Below, piece after piece: positions 51,124 through 60,237 of a stretch of 64,000 nucleotides of DNA. Position 1 is the stretch's first letter. Each line of letters begins with the position of its first letter. The stretch lies in assembly GCA_904419285.1 (NCBI GenBank), contig CAJFQZ010000015.1, positions 34,359-98,358 of the forward strand, given 5' to 3'. A program made the translations under genes and the position numbers. Source of the DNA: Lachnospiraceae bacterium UBA1818. GTDB lineage: Bacteria > Bacillota > Clostridia > Lachnospirales > Lachnospiraceae. A model generated the notes under the pieces. The model saw only the letters and a list, made by a program, of their open reading frames with translations, was not told where the DNA came from and ran no database searches.

Positions 51124-52341
51124 TCAGACAGATGCAGCTTTCCCTGCCGTGAAGCCGCTGGACCAAGCCCACTGGAGATTATAGCCTCCGCACATACCGT
51201 CCACATCCAGGATCTCCCCCGCAAAATATAGGCCAGGGACATAGCGGGATTCCAGTGTCTCCGGATCCACCTCCGTTGTATCGATCCCGCCGCAGCATAC
51301 CTGGGCCTGCTCAAAGGGATTGGTCTCTGTCACTGTGACGTGGAAATGTTTGATCAGACAACAGAGGCGGACTGTCTCATCCTCCGTGAATTCGCCCGCG
51401 CACTTTGTCCGCGGAATCCCGGACAGGCGGATCCACAGGTCGGAAAGCTTCTTGTGGAACAGTCCGATCAGGAACTCTTCTGCTGATTTATCTGGACGGG
51501 ACGATGCCCTCGCCCTAAGGAAGGCCTGCATCTGTTCCTCTGTAAAATCAGGCATGAAGTCAAGTTCAGCAGACACATCCTGCTTTTCATACAGGGCGCG
51601 GGCTGCATAGCGGCTCACCTGAAAGACCGGGATGCCGGAGATCCCGTAGGCGGTGAGCTGGATCTCTCCGCCGTCTCGTGCAAGGCACTGCCCGTCTGCC
51701 CATACGGAGACTGTGCCGTTTGCCCTCACGCCGGCGATCTGCTTGAAGAAGCGTTCACTGCATCTGAGCTGGACAAGCGCAGGAAGGACAGGAATCATAT
51801 GATGTCCCAGCCGTTTGGCAAGGTCGTAGCCGGAACCGTCTGATCCGGTGGAAGGAGCCGCTTTTGAACCGGCGCATAGGATCACACGCTGGGAGGAAAA
51901 GTTTCCCTGATCGGTCAGGATGCGGAAGCCTTTTTTGCCGGGAATGATCTCCCGGCAGTGGGTCTCTGTCCGGACGTCTATCTTAAGACGTTTCAGCTCC
52001 ATGCGCAGGGCGTCCAGCACGGCAGATGCCTGATCAGAATTAGGATAGAGATATCCGTTCCTGTTCTTCGAATACACACCGAGCTGCAGGAAAAACGAGA
52101 CCGTATCCTGAACGTTGAAACGACTTACGATCTCCCAGGGGAAGAGGGAATTCTCCGAGTGATAGCAGATCGGTTCCTGGTGCGTATTAGTAAAGTTGCA
52201 CCTTCCGTTCCCTGTCGAGAGGATTTTTTTTCCAATCCGGTCCTTGTGCTCCAGCAGTGTGACCCTTGCTCCCTCTCCGGCGGCAGTGATGGCCGCCATC
52301 ATTCCGGAGGCTCCGCCTCCGATCACAGTAATCGTCCTCAT
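51124..52341 (-). CDS. YhiN/HI0933-family flavoprotein
   Basis: A 405-residue FAD-binding protein. The N-terminal Rossmann motif is TVIGGGASGMMAAITAAGEG, followed by LSTGNGRCNFTN, LCAGSKAAPSTGSDGSGY and the C-terminal GLYFAGEILDVDGMCGGYN. The family is annotated as aminoacetone oxidase-like, but the substrate is not established. ATG 52341 is chosen, 9 bases after GGAGG. A GTG at 52347 in frame is less well spaced. Confidence 0.88.
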   Translation of the reverse strand: MRTITVIGGGASGMMAAITAAGEGARVTLLEHKDRIGKKILSTGNGRCNFTNTHQEPICYHSENSLFPWEIVSRFNVQDTVSFFLQLGVYSKNRNGYLYPNSDQASAVLDALRMELKRLKIDVRTETHCREIIPGKKGFRILTDQGNFSSQRVILCAGSKAAPSTGSDGSGYDLAKRLGHHMIPVLPALVQLRCSERFFKQIAGVRANGTVSVWADGQCLARDGGEIQLTAYGISGIPVFQVSRYAARALYEKQDVSAELDFMPDFTEEQMQAFLRARASSRPDKSAEEFLIGLFHKKLSDLWIRLSGIPRTKCAGEFTEDETVRLCCLIKHFHVTVTETNPFEQAQVCCGGIDTTEVDPETLESRYVPGLYFAGEILDVDGMCGGYNLQWAWSSGFTAGKAASV

Positions 52342-52384
52342 AATCACTGACCTCCGATCTTATGTGTTTGTTCTTGTATATCTG

Positions 52385-53695
52385 CTAAATGAGTTCCCTG
52401 ACTCTCTCTATTCCGATCACGCCCGCGTCGATCAGACTCTGCAGAGACTTCAGGATTCCAAGTTTCGCATGGTACCAGGTCAGTCCTCCCTGGAAATAAA
52501 CGGCATAAGGCGGCTTGATCGGTCCGTCTGCACTGAGCTCGATGGAGGATCCCTGTACGAACGCTCCGGCGGCCATTATGACGTCGCTGTCATATCCCGG
52601 CATTGCCCAGGGCTCCGGACTTACATAGCTGTCTACGGGAGCCGCTGCCTGGATTCCCTTGCAGAAAGCGATCACACCCTCTGCTGATCCGAGCGTCACT
52701 GCCTGGATGATATCATGACGGGATTCTGTGCCGTTGGGAACGACAGGATATCCCAGCTTCTCATAAATGTTTGCAGCGAACACAGCTCCTTTCAGGGCTC
52801 CGCATACAACCGTCGGTGCAAGAAAGAATCCCTGATAGAAGGACTGCATGACTCCGAGCGAAGCGCCAACCTCTTTTCCAAGTCCGGGCGAAGTCAGGCG
52901 GTACGCACAGTTCTCGATCAGATCCTCCCGTCCGGCAATATAGCCGCCGATAGGAGCCAGGCCGCCGCCTGGATTTTTGATCAGGGAGCCGACGATCATG
53001 TCTGCTCCTACATCACTCGGCTCGATCGTTCCCACAAATTCCCCATAACAGTTGTCCACCATACAGATCACATCCGGGCGCCTCTCCTTGATGAAAGAGA
53101 TCAGTTCTCCGATCTTTTCTACAGAATAACTGGGACGGGTCTGATATCCTTTGGACCGCTGGATCGTCACAAGCTTTGTTTTCTCATTCAGAGCCGCTTC
53201 GATCGCCGGATAGTCAAAATATCCATCCTCCAGCAGTTCTACCTGCCGGTACGTAATCCCATATTCAGCGAGAGATCCCTTGGAAGGCCGGATCCCGATC
53301 ACTTCCTCCAGTGTGTCGTAGGGCTTTCCCACCGGTGAGAGAAGCTCGTCTCCGGGGCGTAGATTTGCTGCAAGGGCGAGGGCCAGAGCATGAGTGCCGC
53401 AGGTAATCTGGGGACGCACAAGGGCTGCTTCCGTATGGAAGGCAGACGCGTAGACTGCCTCGAGCGTATCCCTTCCCTGATCATTGTAACCGTATCCGCT
53501 GGCATAGTTAAAGCATGCCTCGCTCACACGGTTCTCCTGCATGGCATGGAGCACCTTGAGCTGGTTGTACTCTGCCGTCCGGTCAAATTCGCGGAAACGC
53601 TGTTCAAGACTCTGTTCTGTCTTCTGCCCGAACTCATACACCTCCCGCGAGATCCCGAGCTGTTCATAGATTGATTCTGCTGATGTATTTTCCAT
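52385..53695 (-). CDS. PLP-dependent methionine gamma-lyase-like protein (aluminum-resistance family)
   Basis: A 436-residue fold-type I PLP enzyme. The lysine is in SLIKNPGGGLAPIGGY, and the cofactor-region Asp in VICMVDNCYGEFV. The family (YnbB in Bacillus) is called methionine gamma-lyase or aluminum-resistance protein, but true activity is uncertain. It starts 2 bases after miaA and likely shares its transcript. Full length for the family. Confidence 0.88.
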   Translation of the reverse strand: MENTSAESIYEQLGISREVYEFGQKTEQSLEQRFREFDRTAEYNQLKVLHAMQENRVSEACFNYASGYGYNDQGRDTLEAVYASAFHTEAALVRPQITCGTHALALALAANLRPGDELLSPVGKPYDTLEEVIGIRPSKGSLAEYGITYRQVELLEDGYFDYPAIEAALNEKTKLVTIQRSKGYQTRPSYSVEKIGELISFIKERRPDVICMVDNCYGEFVGTIEPSDVGADMIVGSLIKNPGGGLAPIGGYIAGREDLIENCAYRLTSPGLGKEVGASLGVMQSFYQGFFLAPTVVCGALKGAVFAANIYEKLGYPVVPNGTESRHDIIQAVTLGSAEGVIAFCKGIQAAAPVDSYVSPEPWAMPGYDSDVIMAAGAFVQGSSIELSADGPIKPPYAVYFQGGLTWYHAKLGILKSLQSLIDAGVIGIERVRELI

Positions 53696-53697
53696 TT

Positions 53698-54732
53698 TTA
53701 CTTTCCCGATTCCTTTCCTTCTGTAGTCTTTCCGTCCGTATTCTTATCCGTCTCTTGATCCTGCGGAGTGTTCCCGGCTGTGCTGTCGATGATCCCCTTC
53801 TCTTTCAGGACATCGAGGATCCTGCCTATAACGGATCCGTCATCCCTGCCGATCTCCTGCTTGTCAAGCCAGATCACATCCCGCTCCCGCTTGAACCAGG
53901 TGAGCTGTCGTTTGGCGAAATGCCGTGTATCCCTTTTTATGATGCGGACTGCCTCGTCGAGCGGATACTCTCCTTCCAGAAAGCCAAACAATTCCTTATA
54001 TCCAAGTCCCTGCATGGCAACGCTGCCGCGGGATAATCCACGCTCCTTCAGTGCGCGCACCTCATCCAGGAGTCCCTGCACCATCATTAGATCAACCCTC
54101 CGGTCGATCCGTTCATAGAGGAGCTTCCGGTCGTCCGTGAGGACAAAATATGCTGAATCGTAGGGCGATTCCTTCTGACGCTCCCGGGCATTGTGCTCGG
54201 AGATCTTCTGCCCTGTCTGATGATGGAATTCTAGGGCGCGGATCACCCGCTTGACATTGTGCGGATGAATCTGCGCTGCAGCTTCCGGATCGATCTCTTT
54301 CAGAAGACCGTGGAGATACTCCGCTCCCTTCTGTGCGGCAGTCTGCTCCAGCTGCTCTCTGTAAGACATATCATCGTTATTTTCGGTAAAATCAATATCA
54401 TATAAAAGCGCCTGGATATAGAACCCGGTGCCGCCCACGACAATGGGAATCTTCCCTCTGCTGTAGATCGTCCGGACGGCCTCCTTTGCCATTTCCTGAA
54501 AGCGCACGACACTGAACGGCTCTTCCGGTTCCAGCACATCCACAAGATAATGCGGGACCCCCTGCATTTCTTCCGTGGTAATCTTGGCTGAGCCGATGTC
54601 CATATGCCGGTATACCTGCATGGAGTCGGCGGAAATGATCTCCCCGCCGATGGCTTTGGCAAGTCCGATGGAGGCGGCAGTCTTTCCCACCGCTGTCGGT
54701 CCGGTGAGTATGATAAGCGGTCTTTTCTTCAT
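53698..54732 (-). CDS. miaA: tRNA dimethylallyltransferase MiaA
   Basis: Adds a dimethylallyl group to A37 of tRNAs that read codons starting with U. The 344-residue protein has the P-loop GPTAVGKTAASI, DSMQVYRHMDIGSAK, the DIDFTENND region, and the family HNVKRVIRALE. A hydrophilic C-terminal tail of about 30 residues (Asp/Lys/Thr/Gly-rich) extends past the core. The product is the substrate for MiaB, encoded nearby. Starts 2 bases after mutL. Confidence 0.95.
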   Translation of the reverse strand: MKKRPLIILTGPTAVGKTAASIGLAKAIGGEIISADSMQVYRHMDIGSAKITTEEMQGVPHYLVDVLEPEEPFSVVRFQEMAKEAVRTIYSRGKIPIVVGGTGFYIQALLYDIDFTENNDDMSYREQLEQTAAQKGAEYLHGLLKEIDPEAAAQIHPHNVKRVIRALEFHHQTGQKISEHNARERQKESPYDSAYFVLTDDRKLLYERIDRRVDLMMVQGLLDEVRALKERGLSRGSVAMQGLGYKELFGFLEGEYPLDEAVRIIKRDTRHFAKRQLTWFKRERDVIWLDKQEIGRDDGSVIGRILDVLKEKGIIDSTAGNTPQDQETDKNTDGKTTEGKESGK

Positions 54733-54734
54733 AG

Positions 54735-56903
54735 CTATACGATCCTTTTGAATTTTTTTTCAAGCTCTCTTCGCGTCATGGCAATGATCGTAGGACGGCC
54801 ATGAGGGCAGTGATACGGGTTGTCCAGCGTGAGGAGTTCTCCGATCAGCGCATCTACTTCCTGAGCTGATAATCGGTTGTTGCCCTTGACGGCAGCCTTG
54901 CACGACATGGATGCCACCTTCTCGTCGATCAGCTCAGGAGTCATGGAAGTTGTAAGTCCGTCCGCAAGGTCATCGATCATCTCCATGAGCAGGTCCTTTT
55001 TCGCAATACTGAACAGATTGTCCGGCACTGCTCTGACCGCATATTCTTCCCCGCCAAAAGGCTCGATCTCGAATCCGATGCGGGTAAAGCGGTCAATGTT
55101 TTCATTCAGGAGCTGTGACTCCTGCATGGAAAGTGTGAGGATGATTGGCGGACTCAGATACTGGGAAGTGAACTCCCGTGTCTTCATACTTCGCAGCGTT
55201 CTCTCATAGAGCACTCTTTCGTGTGCTGCATGCTGGTCAATGATGTAGAGACTGTCGTGAAATTCTACCAGCCAGTAAGTGTCGAACACCTGGCCGATCA
55301 GCTTATATTCTGCTTTGATTTCCCGCTTCAGGAAGTTCTCTTCAAACAGATCCAGCTGCTTTGGCTTTTCTTCTGATATTGGCTGTTCAGCAGCTGCCGA
55401 GGCAGCGCTCGAAGCGGCTGCTGGTGCAGATGGATCGGAGATTGCTCCACAGGTTTCTTTTTTTCCTGCGTCAGGAACTGTCTGTCCGTCCTGAGCTGCC
55501 TGCCGTGCTGACTCCTGGATCCTCTGAGACTGTACTTCCGGCCGGAAGATGCCGTCCTTTTTCGATACTTCCGCTGATGAAGAACGGTTGTGGTAGGCAA
55601 GGACACGCTTCCTCATTTTTCGGATGAAGTAATCTTCGTCTTTCACCTCCGGTTCTGCCGGCTTCTTCATTTCCGGTCCGGGACTGCCGTAAGGCGTGCG
55701 CTCCTCCTGAACACATCCTGCCGGCGCAGTGGCTGTATCCTGTACATAACCTACGGCAGGAATATCTGTTTTCTGTTCAGAACCTGCAGCGGATGGTTCG
55801 GCTTCCGCCTGCTGTGAGGACGGCTTTCCGGCTGTCTTCGGCTTCAGCAGGAAGGGGCTTCCCTCCGTTCTTCGTGAGGAGACCGGATCCGGCACTTCCG
55901 CTTTCGGGATCAGCTCCGGCTCCAGAAGAGTCCGGTGCACGCCCTCATAGACTGTGTTGTACACCTCCTGCTGTTTCTGGAACCGCAGTTCCATCTTCGT
56001 CGGATGAACGTTGACGTCAATCTCCTCCCCATTGATATGAAAGTGGATCACGGCAAAAGGAAACTTATGCTGCATGAGGAAATCCCGGTAGGCGTCCTCA
56101 AGAGATTTTGAGATCATTGGGCTTTTCACGTATCTGCCGTTCACAAAGAAATTTTCAAAGTTCCGGTTGCCTCGGGTGATGACCGGTTTTCCCAGATATC
56201 CGGTCATCTTAAGTCCGCCTTTTTCGAAATCCATCTCCAGCAGATTGGCAGCTACGTCTCTCCCGTAGACATTATAGATCACATCCTTGAGCTTCCCGTT
56301 TCCGGAAGTGCGGAGCTTCTCCTGACCGTTATTGACGAACTGGAACGCCACTTCCGGATGGGACAGGGCAAGCCGCATGAGCAGGTCCTGCACATGTCCT
56401 GCTTCAGTCATGGGCGTCTTCAGAAACTTTCTTCTGGCCGGCACATTATAGAAAAGCTGCCGCACCAGGAATGTCGTTCCGTTGGGCGCGCCTGTCTCTT
56501 CAAGGGATACTTCCTTTCCGCCCTCGATGACATATCTTGTCCCGAATTCCTGGTCCTGGGGTTTGGTGATCAGTTCTGTTCTCGTCACGGCCGCAATACT
56601 GGAAAGCGCTTCGCCGCGGAAACCAAGGGACGAAATATGGGCCAGATCTTCCACACTCTGTATCTTGCTCGTAGAGTGACGTAAAAAAGCGCTCCGCACT
56701 TCATCCATGGGGATTCCGCAGCCATTATCCATGATCCTGATGAATGAGATCCCGCCGTCCTTGATCTCCACTGTCACAGATGTGGCTCCGGCGTCAATGG
56801 AATTTTCCACTAATTCCTTTACGATAGATGCCGGGCGTTCGATCACTTCGCCTGCGGCGATCTTGTCTATTGTAACCTGATCCAATACCTGAATATGAGG
56901 CAT
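54735..56903 (-). CDS. mutL: DNA mismatch repair protein MutL
   Basis: MutL links MutS mismatch recognition to strand removal. The 722-residue protein has the GHKL ATPase (VKELVENSIDAGAT, DNGCGIPMDE, GFRGEALSSI), a long low-complexity linker (about 330-530, Ala/Pro/Glu-rich), and the C-terminal endonuclease with DQHAAHERVLYE, SCKAAVK and CPHGRP. These metal motifs mark it as a nicking MutL, as in organisms without MutH. It starts 23 bases after mutS ends. Confidence 0.96.
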   Translation of the reverse strand: MPHIQVLDQVTIDKIAAGEVIERPASIVKELVENSIDAGATSVTVEIKDGGISFIRIMDNGCGIPMDEVRSAFLRHSTSKIQSVEDLAHISSLGFRGEALSSIAAVTRTELITKPQDQEFGTRYVIEGGKEVSLEETGAPNGTTFLVRQLFYNVPARRKFLKTPMTEAGHVQDLLMRLALSHPEVAFQFVNNGQEKLRTSGNGKLKDVIYNVYGRDVAANLLEMDFEKGGLKMTGYLGKPVITRGNRNFENFFVNGRYVKSPMISKSLEDAYRDFLMQHKFPFAVIHFHINGEEIDVNVHPTKMELRFQKQQEVYNTVYEGVHRTLLEPELIPKAEVPDPVSSRRTEGSPFLLKPKTAGKPSSQQAEAEPSAAGSEQKTDIPAVGYVQDTATAPAGCVQEERTPYGSPGPEMKKPAEPEVKDEDYFIRKMRKRVLAYHNRSSSAEVSKKDGIFRPEVQSQRIQESARQAAQDGQTVPDAGKKETCGAISDPSAPAAASSAASAAAEQPISEEKPKQLDLFEENFLKREIKAEYKLIGQVFDTYWLVEFHDSLYIIDQHAAHERVLYERTLRSMKTREFTSQYLSPPIILTLSMQESQLLNENIDRFTRIGFEIEPFGGEEYAVRAVPDNLFSIAKKDLLMEMIDDLADGLTTSMTPELIDEKVASMSCKAAVKGNNRLSAQEVDALIGELLTLDNPYHCPHGRPTIIAMTRRELEKKFKRIV

Positions 56904-56926
56904 AGTCTTCTCCTTCTATCCTGTTG

Positions 56927-59578
56927 TTACCATCTGTTTTTCAGTTTATTCTGAAGTCGGTAGATCGTGTTGAGGGCGTCGATCGGGGTGAGGTTCCCCA
57001 CGTCGATATTTTTCAGTTCTTCCAGGACGTCATCATCCTTCACTGTATCGAAGAGGGACATCTGGGCCATATCCACCTCATCATATTTCTTTACTTTCGG
57101 ACGCTTTTTCGACGTCCGCTCCCTCTCTGCAATCTCGCTGACCTTGGATGTGATATCCTGATCGCTCAGTTCCTGCACGATCTCCTTCGCCCGGTTGATC
57201 ACCAGGTCCGGTACACCTGCAAGCTTTGCGACCTGAATTCCATAACTCTTGTCAGCGCCGCCTTTTACGATTTTTCTGAGGAAGACGATATCGTCGCCTT
57301 TCTCTTTTACTGCAATGCAGTAGTTGTTCACATTATCGATCTTTCCCTCCAGCTCGGTCAGTTCGTGATAATGAGTGGCAAACAGTGTCTTCGCTCCCAG
57401 GAGTCTGCTGTCGCTGATATACTCGACTACTGCCCATGCGATAGAGAGTCCGTCGAATGTGCTCGTCCCCCTTCCGATCTCATCCAGAATCAGAAGGCTC
57501 TTTGATGTCGCATTTCTTAAAATATTGGCGACCTCTGTCATCTCCACCATGAAGGTGCTCTGTCCGGATGCAAGGTCGTCCGACGCGCCGACCCGGGTGA
57601 AGATCCGGTCTGACAGGCAGATGTTAGCGCTCGCCGCCGGGACAAAGGAACCGATCTGCGCCATCAGTGCGATCAGCGCGGTCTGGCGCATGTAGGTCGA
57701 TTTTCCCGCCATGTTCGGCCCGGTGATGATGGAGATCCGGTGCTTCTTGTCATCCAGATAAGTGTCGTTGGAGATGAACATGTCGTTCGGTATCATCCGC
57801 TCCACGACAGGATGACGGCCCTCCTTGATATCAATGATCCCTTTTTCATTGATCTTCGGGCGCACATAATTGTTCCGCTCCGCCACAAGGGCAAGGGAGG
57901 TGAATACGTCCAGAGCTGCCACTGCCTTCGCCGTCTGCTGGATCCTCACAACTTCTGCGGCGATTGTATCCCTCACTTCGCAGTACAGATCATACTCCAG
58001 TGCATAGAGCTTATCTTCCGCTCCGAGGATCATGTCCTCCAGCTCCTTGAGCTCAGGAGTGATATACCGCTCAGCATTTGCCAGCGTCTGCTTGCGGGTA
58101 TAATATTCAGGCACAAGATCCTTATAAGAATTAGTGACTTCCAGATAATATCCAAATACCTTGTTGTATTTGATCCTGAGATTCTTGATCCCGGTCTTCT
58201 CCCGCTCGTCATTCTCCAGTTTTGCCAGCCAGTCCTTGCCGTCGGACTTGGCGCGGCGGAGCTTATCCACCTCTTCGTTATATCCATCCCGGATAATATT
58301 TCCCTCTTTCATGGCGAGAGGCGGCTCGTCCTGGATCGCCTTCTGCACCAGTTCGCAGAGGTCTGAAAGGGAATCCATGTCCTGATAGATATTCTGCAAA
58401 AGCTCCGACTGCATCTCTTCCAGAATATACCGGATCGGAGGCAGCATCTCCAGAGAGCTCTTAAATGCGATCAGATCCCGGGGATTGGCGGAGCCGTAGG
58501 TGATCCGGGTGATCAGACGCTCCAGGTCATAGACCGGGGCAAGGTACTCCCGGATTTCTTCCCGGGAGATGGCCTGGTTCTTCAGTTCTTCCACAGCGTC
58601 GAGCCGGAGCAGGATCTCTTTCTTATCGATCAGCGGCTGCTCCACATATTTACGGAGTGTTCTCGCACCCATGGCTGTCCTCGTCTTGTCAAGAACCCAG
58701 AGAAGGGAGCCCCTCTTCTGCTTTTCGCGCAGGGTCTCGCACAGCTCCAGGTTCCGCCTTGTGGCACTGTCCAGCATCATGTATTTTCCTGCCGCATAGG
58801 GGGTGATATGGGTCAGGTTGGACAGAGAATTTTTCTGTGTCTCGAGCAGGTACTGAAGGAGCGCGCCGGCGCTGATGATGCCGCAGTCGTAGTCGGCAAG
58901 CCCAAGTCCCGCAAAGGAAGACACTTTGAAGTGTTCCAGCAGTTTCTCCCGGCAGATGGCATCATCAAAATACCAGGCGTCCAGGGAAAAAATCGTGATT
59001 CCCAGCCGGTCCTTCATCCCGTCCAGATCCATGCCGCTCATGTAGAACGCTTCATTGCAGATGATCTCTGAGGGCATGAACTTGTAGATCTCATCCATCA
59101 GCTTGGCGCTGTCCGGAAGCTCTGTGACAAAGTAGTCTCCTGTCGTGATATCTGCGATGGACACTCCGTAGCGGTCCGCTATGTACACGATACACATGAT
59201 ATAATTGTTCTTCGTCTCATCCAGCGCCTGAGTATCGAGATTTGTACCCGGCGTGACGATGCGGACGACCTCGCGTTTTACGATCCCTTTCGCCAGCTTC
59301 GGGTCTTCCATCTGCTCGCAGATCGCGACCTTATATCCTTTGGAGACGAGCTTGTTCAGATATCCTTCCACAGCATGATAAGGGACACCGCACATGGGTG
59401 CCCTCTCCTCCTGACCACAGTTCTTGCCGGTCAGCGTGATCTCCAGTTCCCGGGACGCGGTCAGCGCGTCGTCGAAGAACATCTCGTAGAAATCTCCTAA
59501 TCTATAGAACAGAATGCAGTCCTGATACTGGGACTTTGTCTCCATATACTGCTTCATCATTGGGGTTAATTCAGCCAC
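56927..59578 (-). CDS. mutS: DNA mismatch repair protein MutS
   Basis: Recognises mismatches and small loops. The 883-residue protein has the N-terminal mismatch-contact motif RLGDFYEMF, the connector and core domains, and the ATPase with GPNMAGKSTYMRQ, DEIGRGTSTFDG and ATHYHELTELE. It has its own promoter at 59646-59674 and leads the leftward mutS-mutL-miaA run. AAAGGAGTAAG precedes ATG 59578. Confidence 0.97.
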   Translation of the reverse strand: MAELTPMMKQYMETKSQYQDCILFYRLGDFYEMFFDDALTASRELEITLTGKNCGQEERAPMCGVPYHAVEGYLNKLVSKGYKVAICEQMEDPKLAKGIVKREVVRIVTPGTNLDTQALDETKNNYIMCIVYIADRYGVSIADITTGDYFVTELPDSAKLMDEIYKFMPSEIICNEAFYMSGMDLDGMKDRLGITIFSLDAWYFDDAICREKLLEHFKVSSFAGLGLADYDCGIISAGALLQYLLETQKNSLSNLTHITPYAAGKYMMLDSATRRNLELCETLREKQKRGSLLWVLDKTRTAMGARTLRKYVEQPLIDKKEILLRLDAVEELKNQAISREEIREYLAPVYDLERLITRITYGSANPRDLIAFKSSLEMLPPIRYILEEMQSELLQNIYQDMDSLSDLCELVQKAIQDEPPLAMKEGNIIRDGYNEEVDKLRRAKSDGKDWLAKLENDEREKTGIKNLRIKYNKVFGYYLEVTNSYKDLVPEYYTRKQTLANAERYITPELKELEDMILGAEDKLYALEYDLYCEVRDTIAAEVVRIQQTAKAVAALDVFTSLALVAERNNYVRPKINEKGIIDIKEGRHPVVERMIPNDMFISNDTYLDDKKHRISIITGPNMAGKSTYMRQTALIALMAQIGSFVPAASANICLSDRIFTRVGASDDLASGQSTFMVEMTEVANILRNATSKSLLILDEIGRGTSTFDGLSIAWAVVEYISDSRLLGAKTLFATHYHELTELEGKIDNVNNYCIAVKEKGDDIVFLRKIVKGGADKSYGIQVAKLAGVPDLVINRAKEIVQELSDQDITSKVSEIAERERTSKKRPKVKKYDEVDMAQMSLFDTVKDDDVLEELKNIDVGNLTPIDALNTIYRLQNKLKNRW

Positions 59579-59645
59579 ATTCTTACTCCTTTGTATTGTA
59601 AAAATTATTATGTTCCGATGAAAAGGTAAAAACCCTTTTCGGATT

Positions 59646-59674
59646 AGTATACCATTTTTAAAAATTCAGTTCAA
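59646..59674 (-). promoter_or_regulatory. Promoter of the mutS operon
   Basis: On the minus strand TTGAAC (59669-59674) and TATACT (59646-59651) have a 17-base spacer and an extended TGG before the -10. A hairpin follows in the leader (CCGAAAAGG facing CCTTTTC-CGG, about 59616-59643), with no T-run. Confidence 0.7.
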
Positions 59675-59704
59675 TATCAGAAATCATGAAAACCATTCTC
59701 AAAT

Positions 59705-60121
59705 TCAAAGCACATGAAAATGGGGCGCTTCCTCTCTGTACAGGAAGTGAAGGAGCCATCCGCTCAGCAGGATGCCCACGGCACAGAGTCCGGAAAAAAT
59801 AATGGCGAAGGGCAGGCAGATCTGTCCCATCAGCTGGAACGGAAGACCGGTATAGTCCCACACATTCCAGTGCAGGAACTTATTGACGATGATCCCGGTC
59901 GTGAACTCGCACGCGGTCACAAAGATCACGCACCATCCCACCTGCTTCCAGAGCGGCGCACGCCAGTGTGTCCATTTCCCCTGCTGGGCACAGAACACCA
60001 GGCAGAACCCTCCCAGCACAAACATGGACCAGTGGGAAAATCCGCGGAAAAACAGCTCAAATGTATAGTAAATCGCTCCTCCCATGGTCCACAGCAGTAA
60101 GTATTCACTCAGTTTCTTCAC
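59705..60121 (-). CDS. Small membrane protein of the putative ABC transporter permease family (PF06541)
   Basis: A 138-residue protein with four hydrophobic segments and conserved family pieces (TMGGAIYYTFELFFRGFSHW, EFTTGIIVNKFLHWNVWDY). The database family is named as a putative ABC permease, but no ATPase partner lies near, so the transport role is doubtful. It starts with GTG at 60121 after AGGAGAGGAAG. Between miaB and mutS. Confidence 0.8.
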   Translation of the reverse strand: MKKLSEYLLLWTMGGAIYYTFELFFRGFSHWSMFVLGGFCLVFCAQQGKWTHWRAPLWKQVGWCVIFVTACEFTTGIIVNKFLHWNVWDYTGLPFQLMGQICLPFAIIFSGLCAVGILLSGWLLHFLYREEAPHFHVL

Positions 60122-60175
60122 AAAACTTCCTCTCCTGTCGTATCGATTCCCGCAGGATTATCTGTCTCCCTGCGG

Positions 60176-60202
60176 TAAAAACGCCGGCATGCCGCCGGCG
60201 TT
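60176..60202 (-). terminator. Terminator after miaB
   Basis: On the minus strand AACGCCGGC (60202-60194) pairs with GCCGGCGTT (60188-60180), 9 bp with a 5-base loop, followed by a T-run (60180-60176). It closes the leftward miaB unit. Confidence 0.85.
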
Positions 60203-60237
60203 CAAGGATAGTTTACTCAGTTTGTGATTGTTCTATA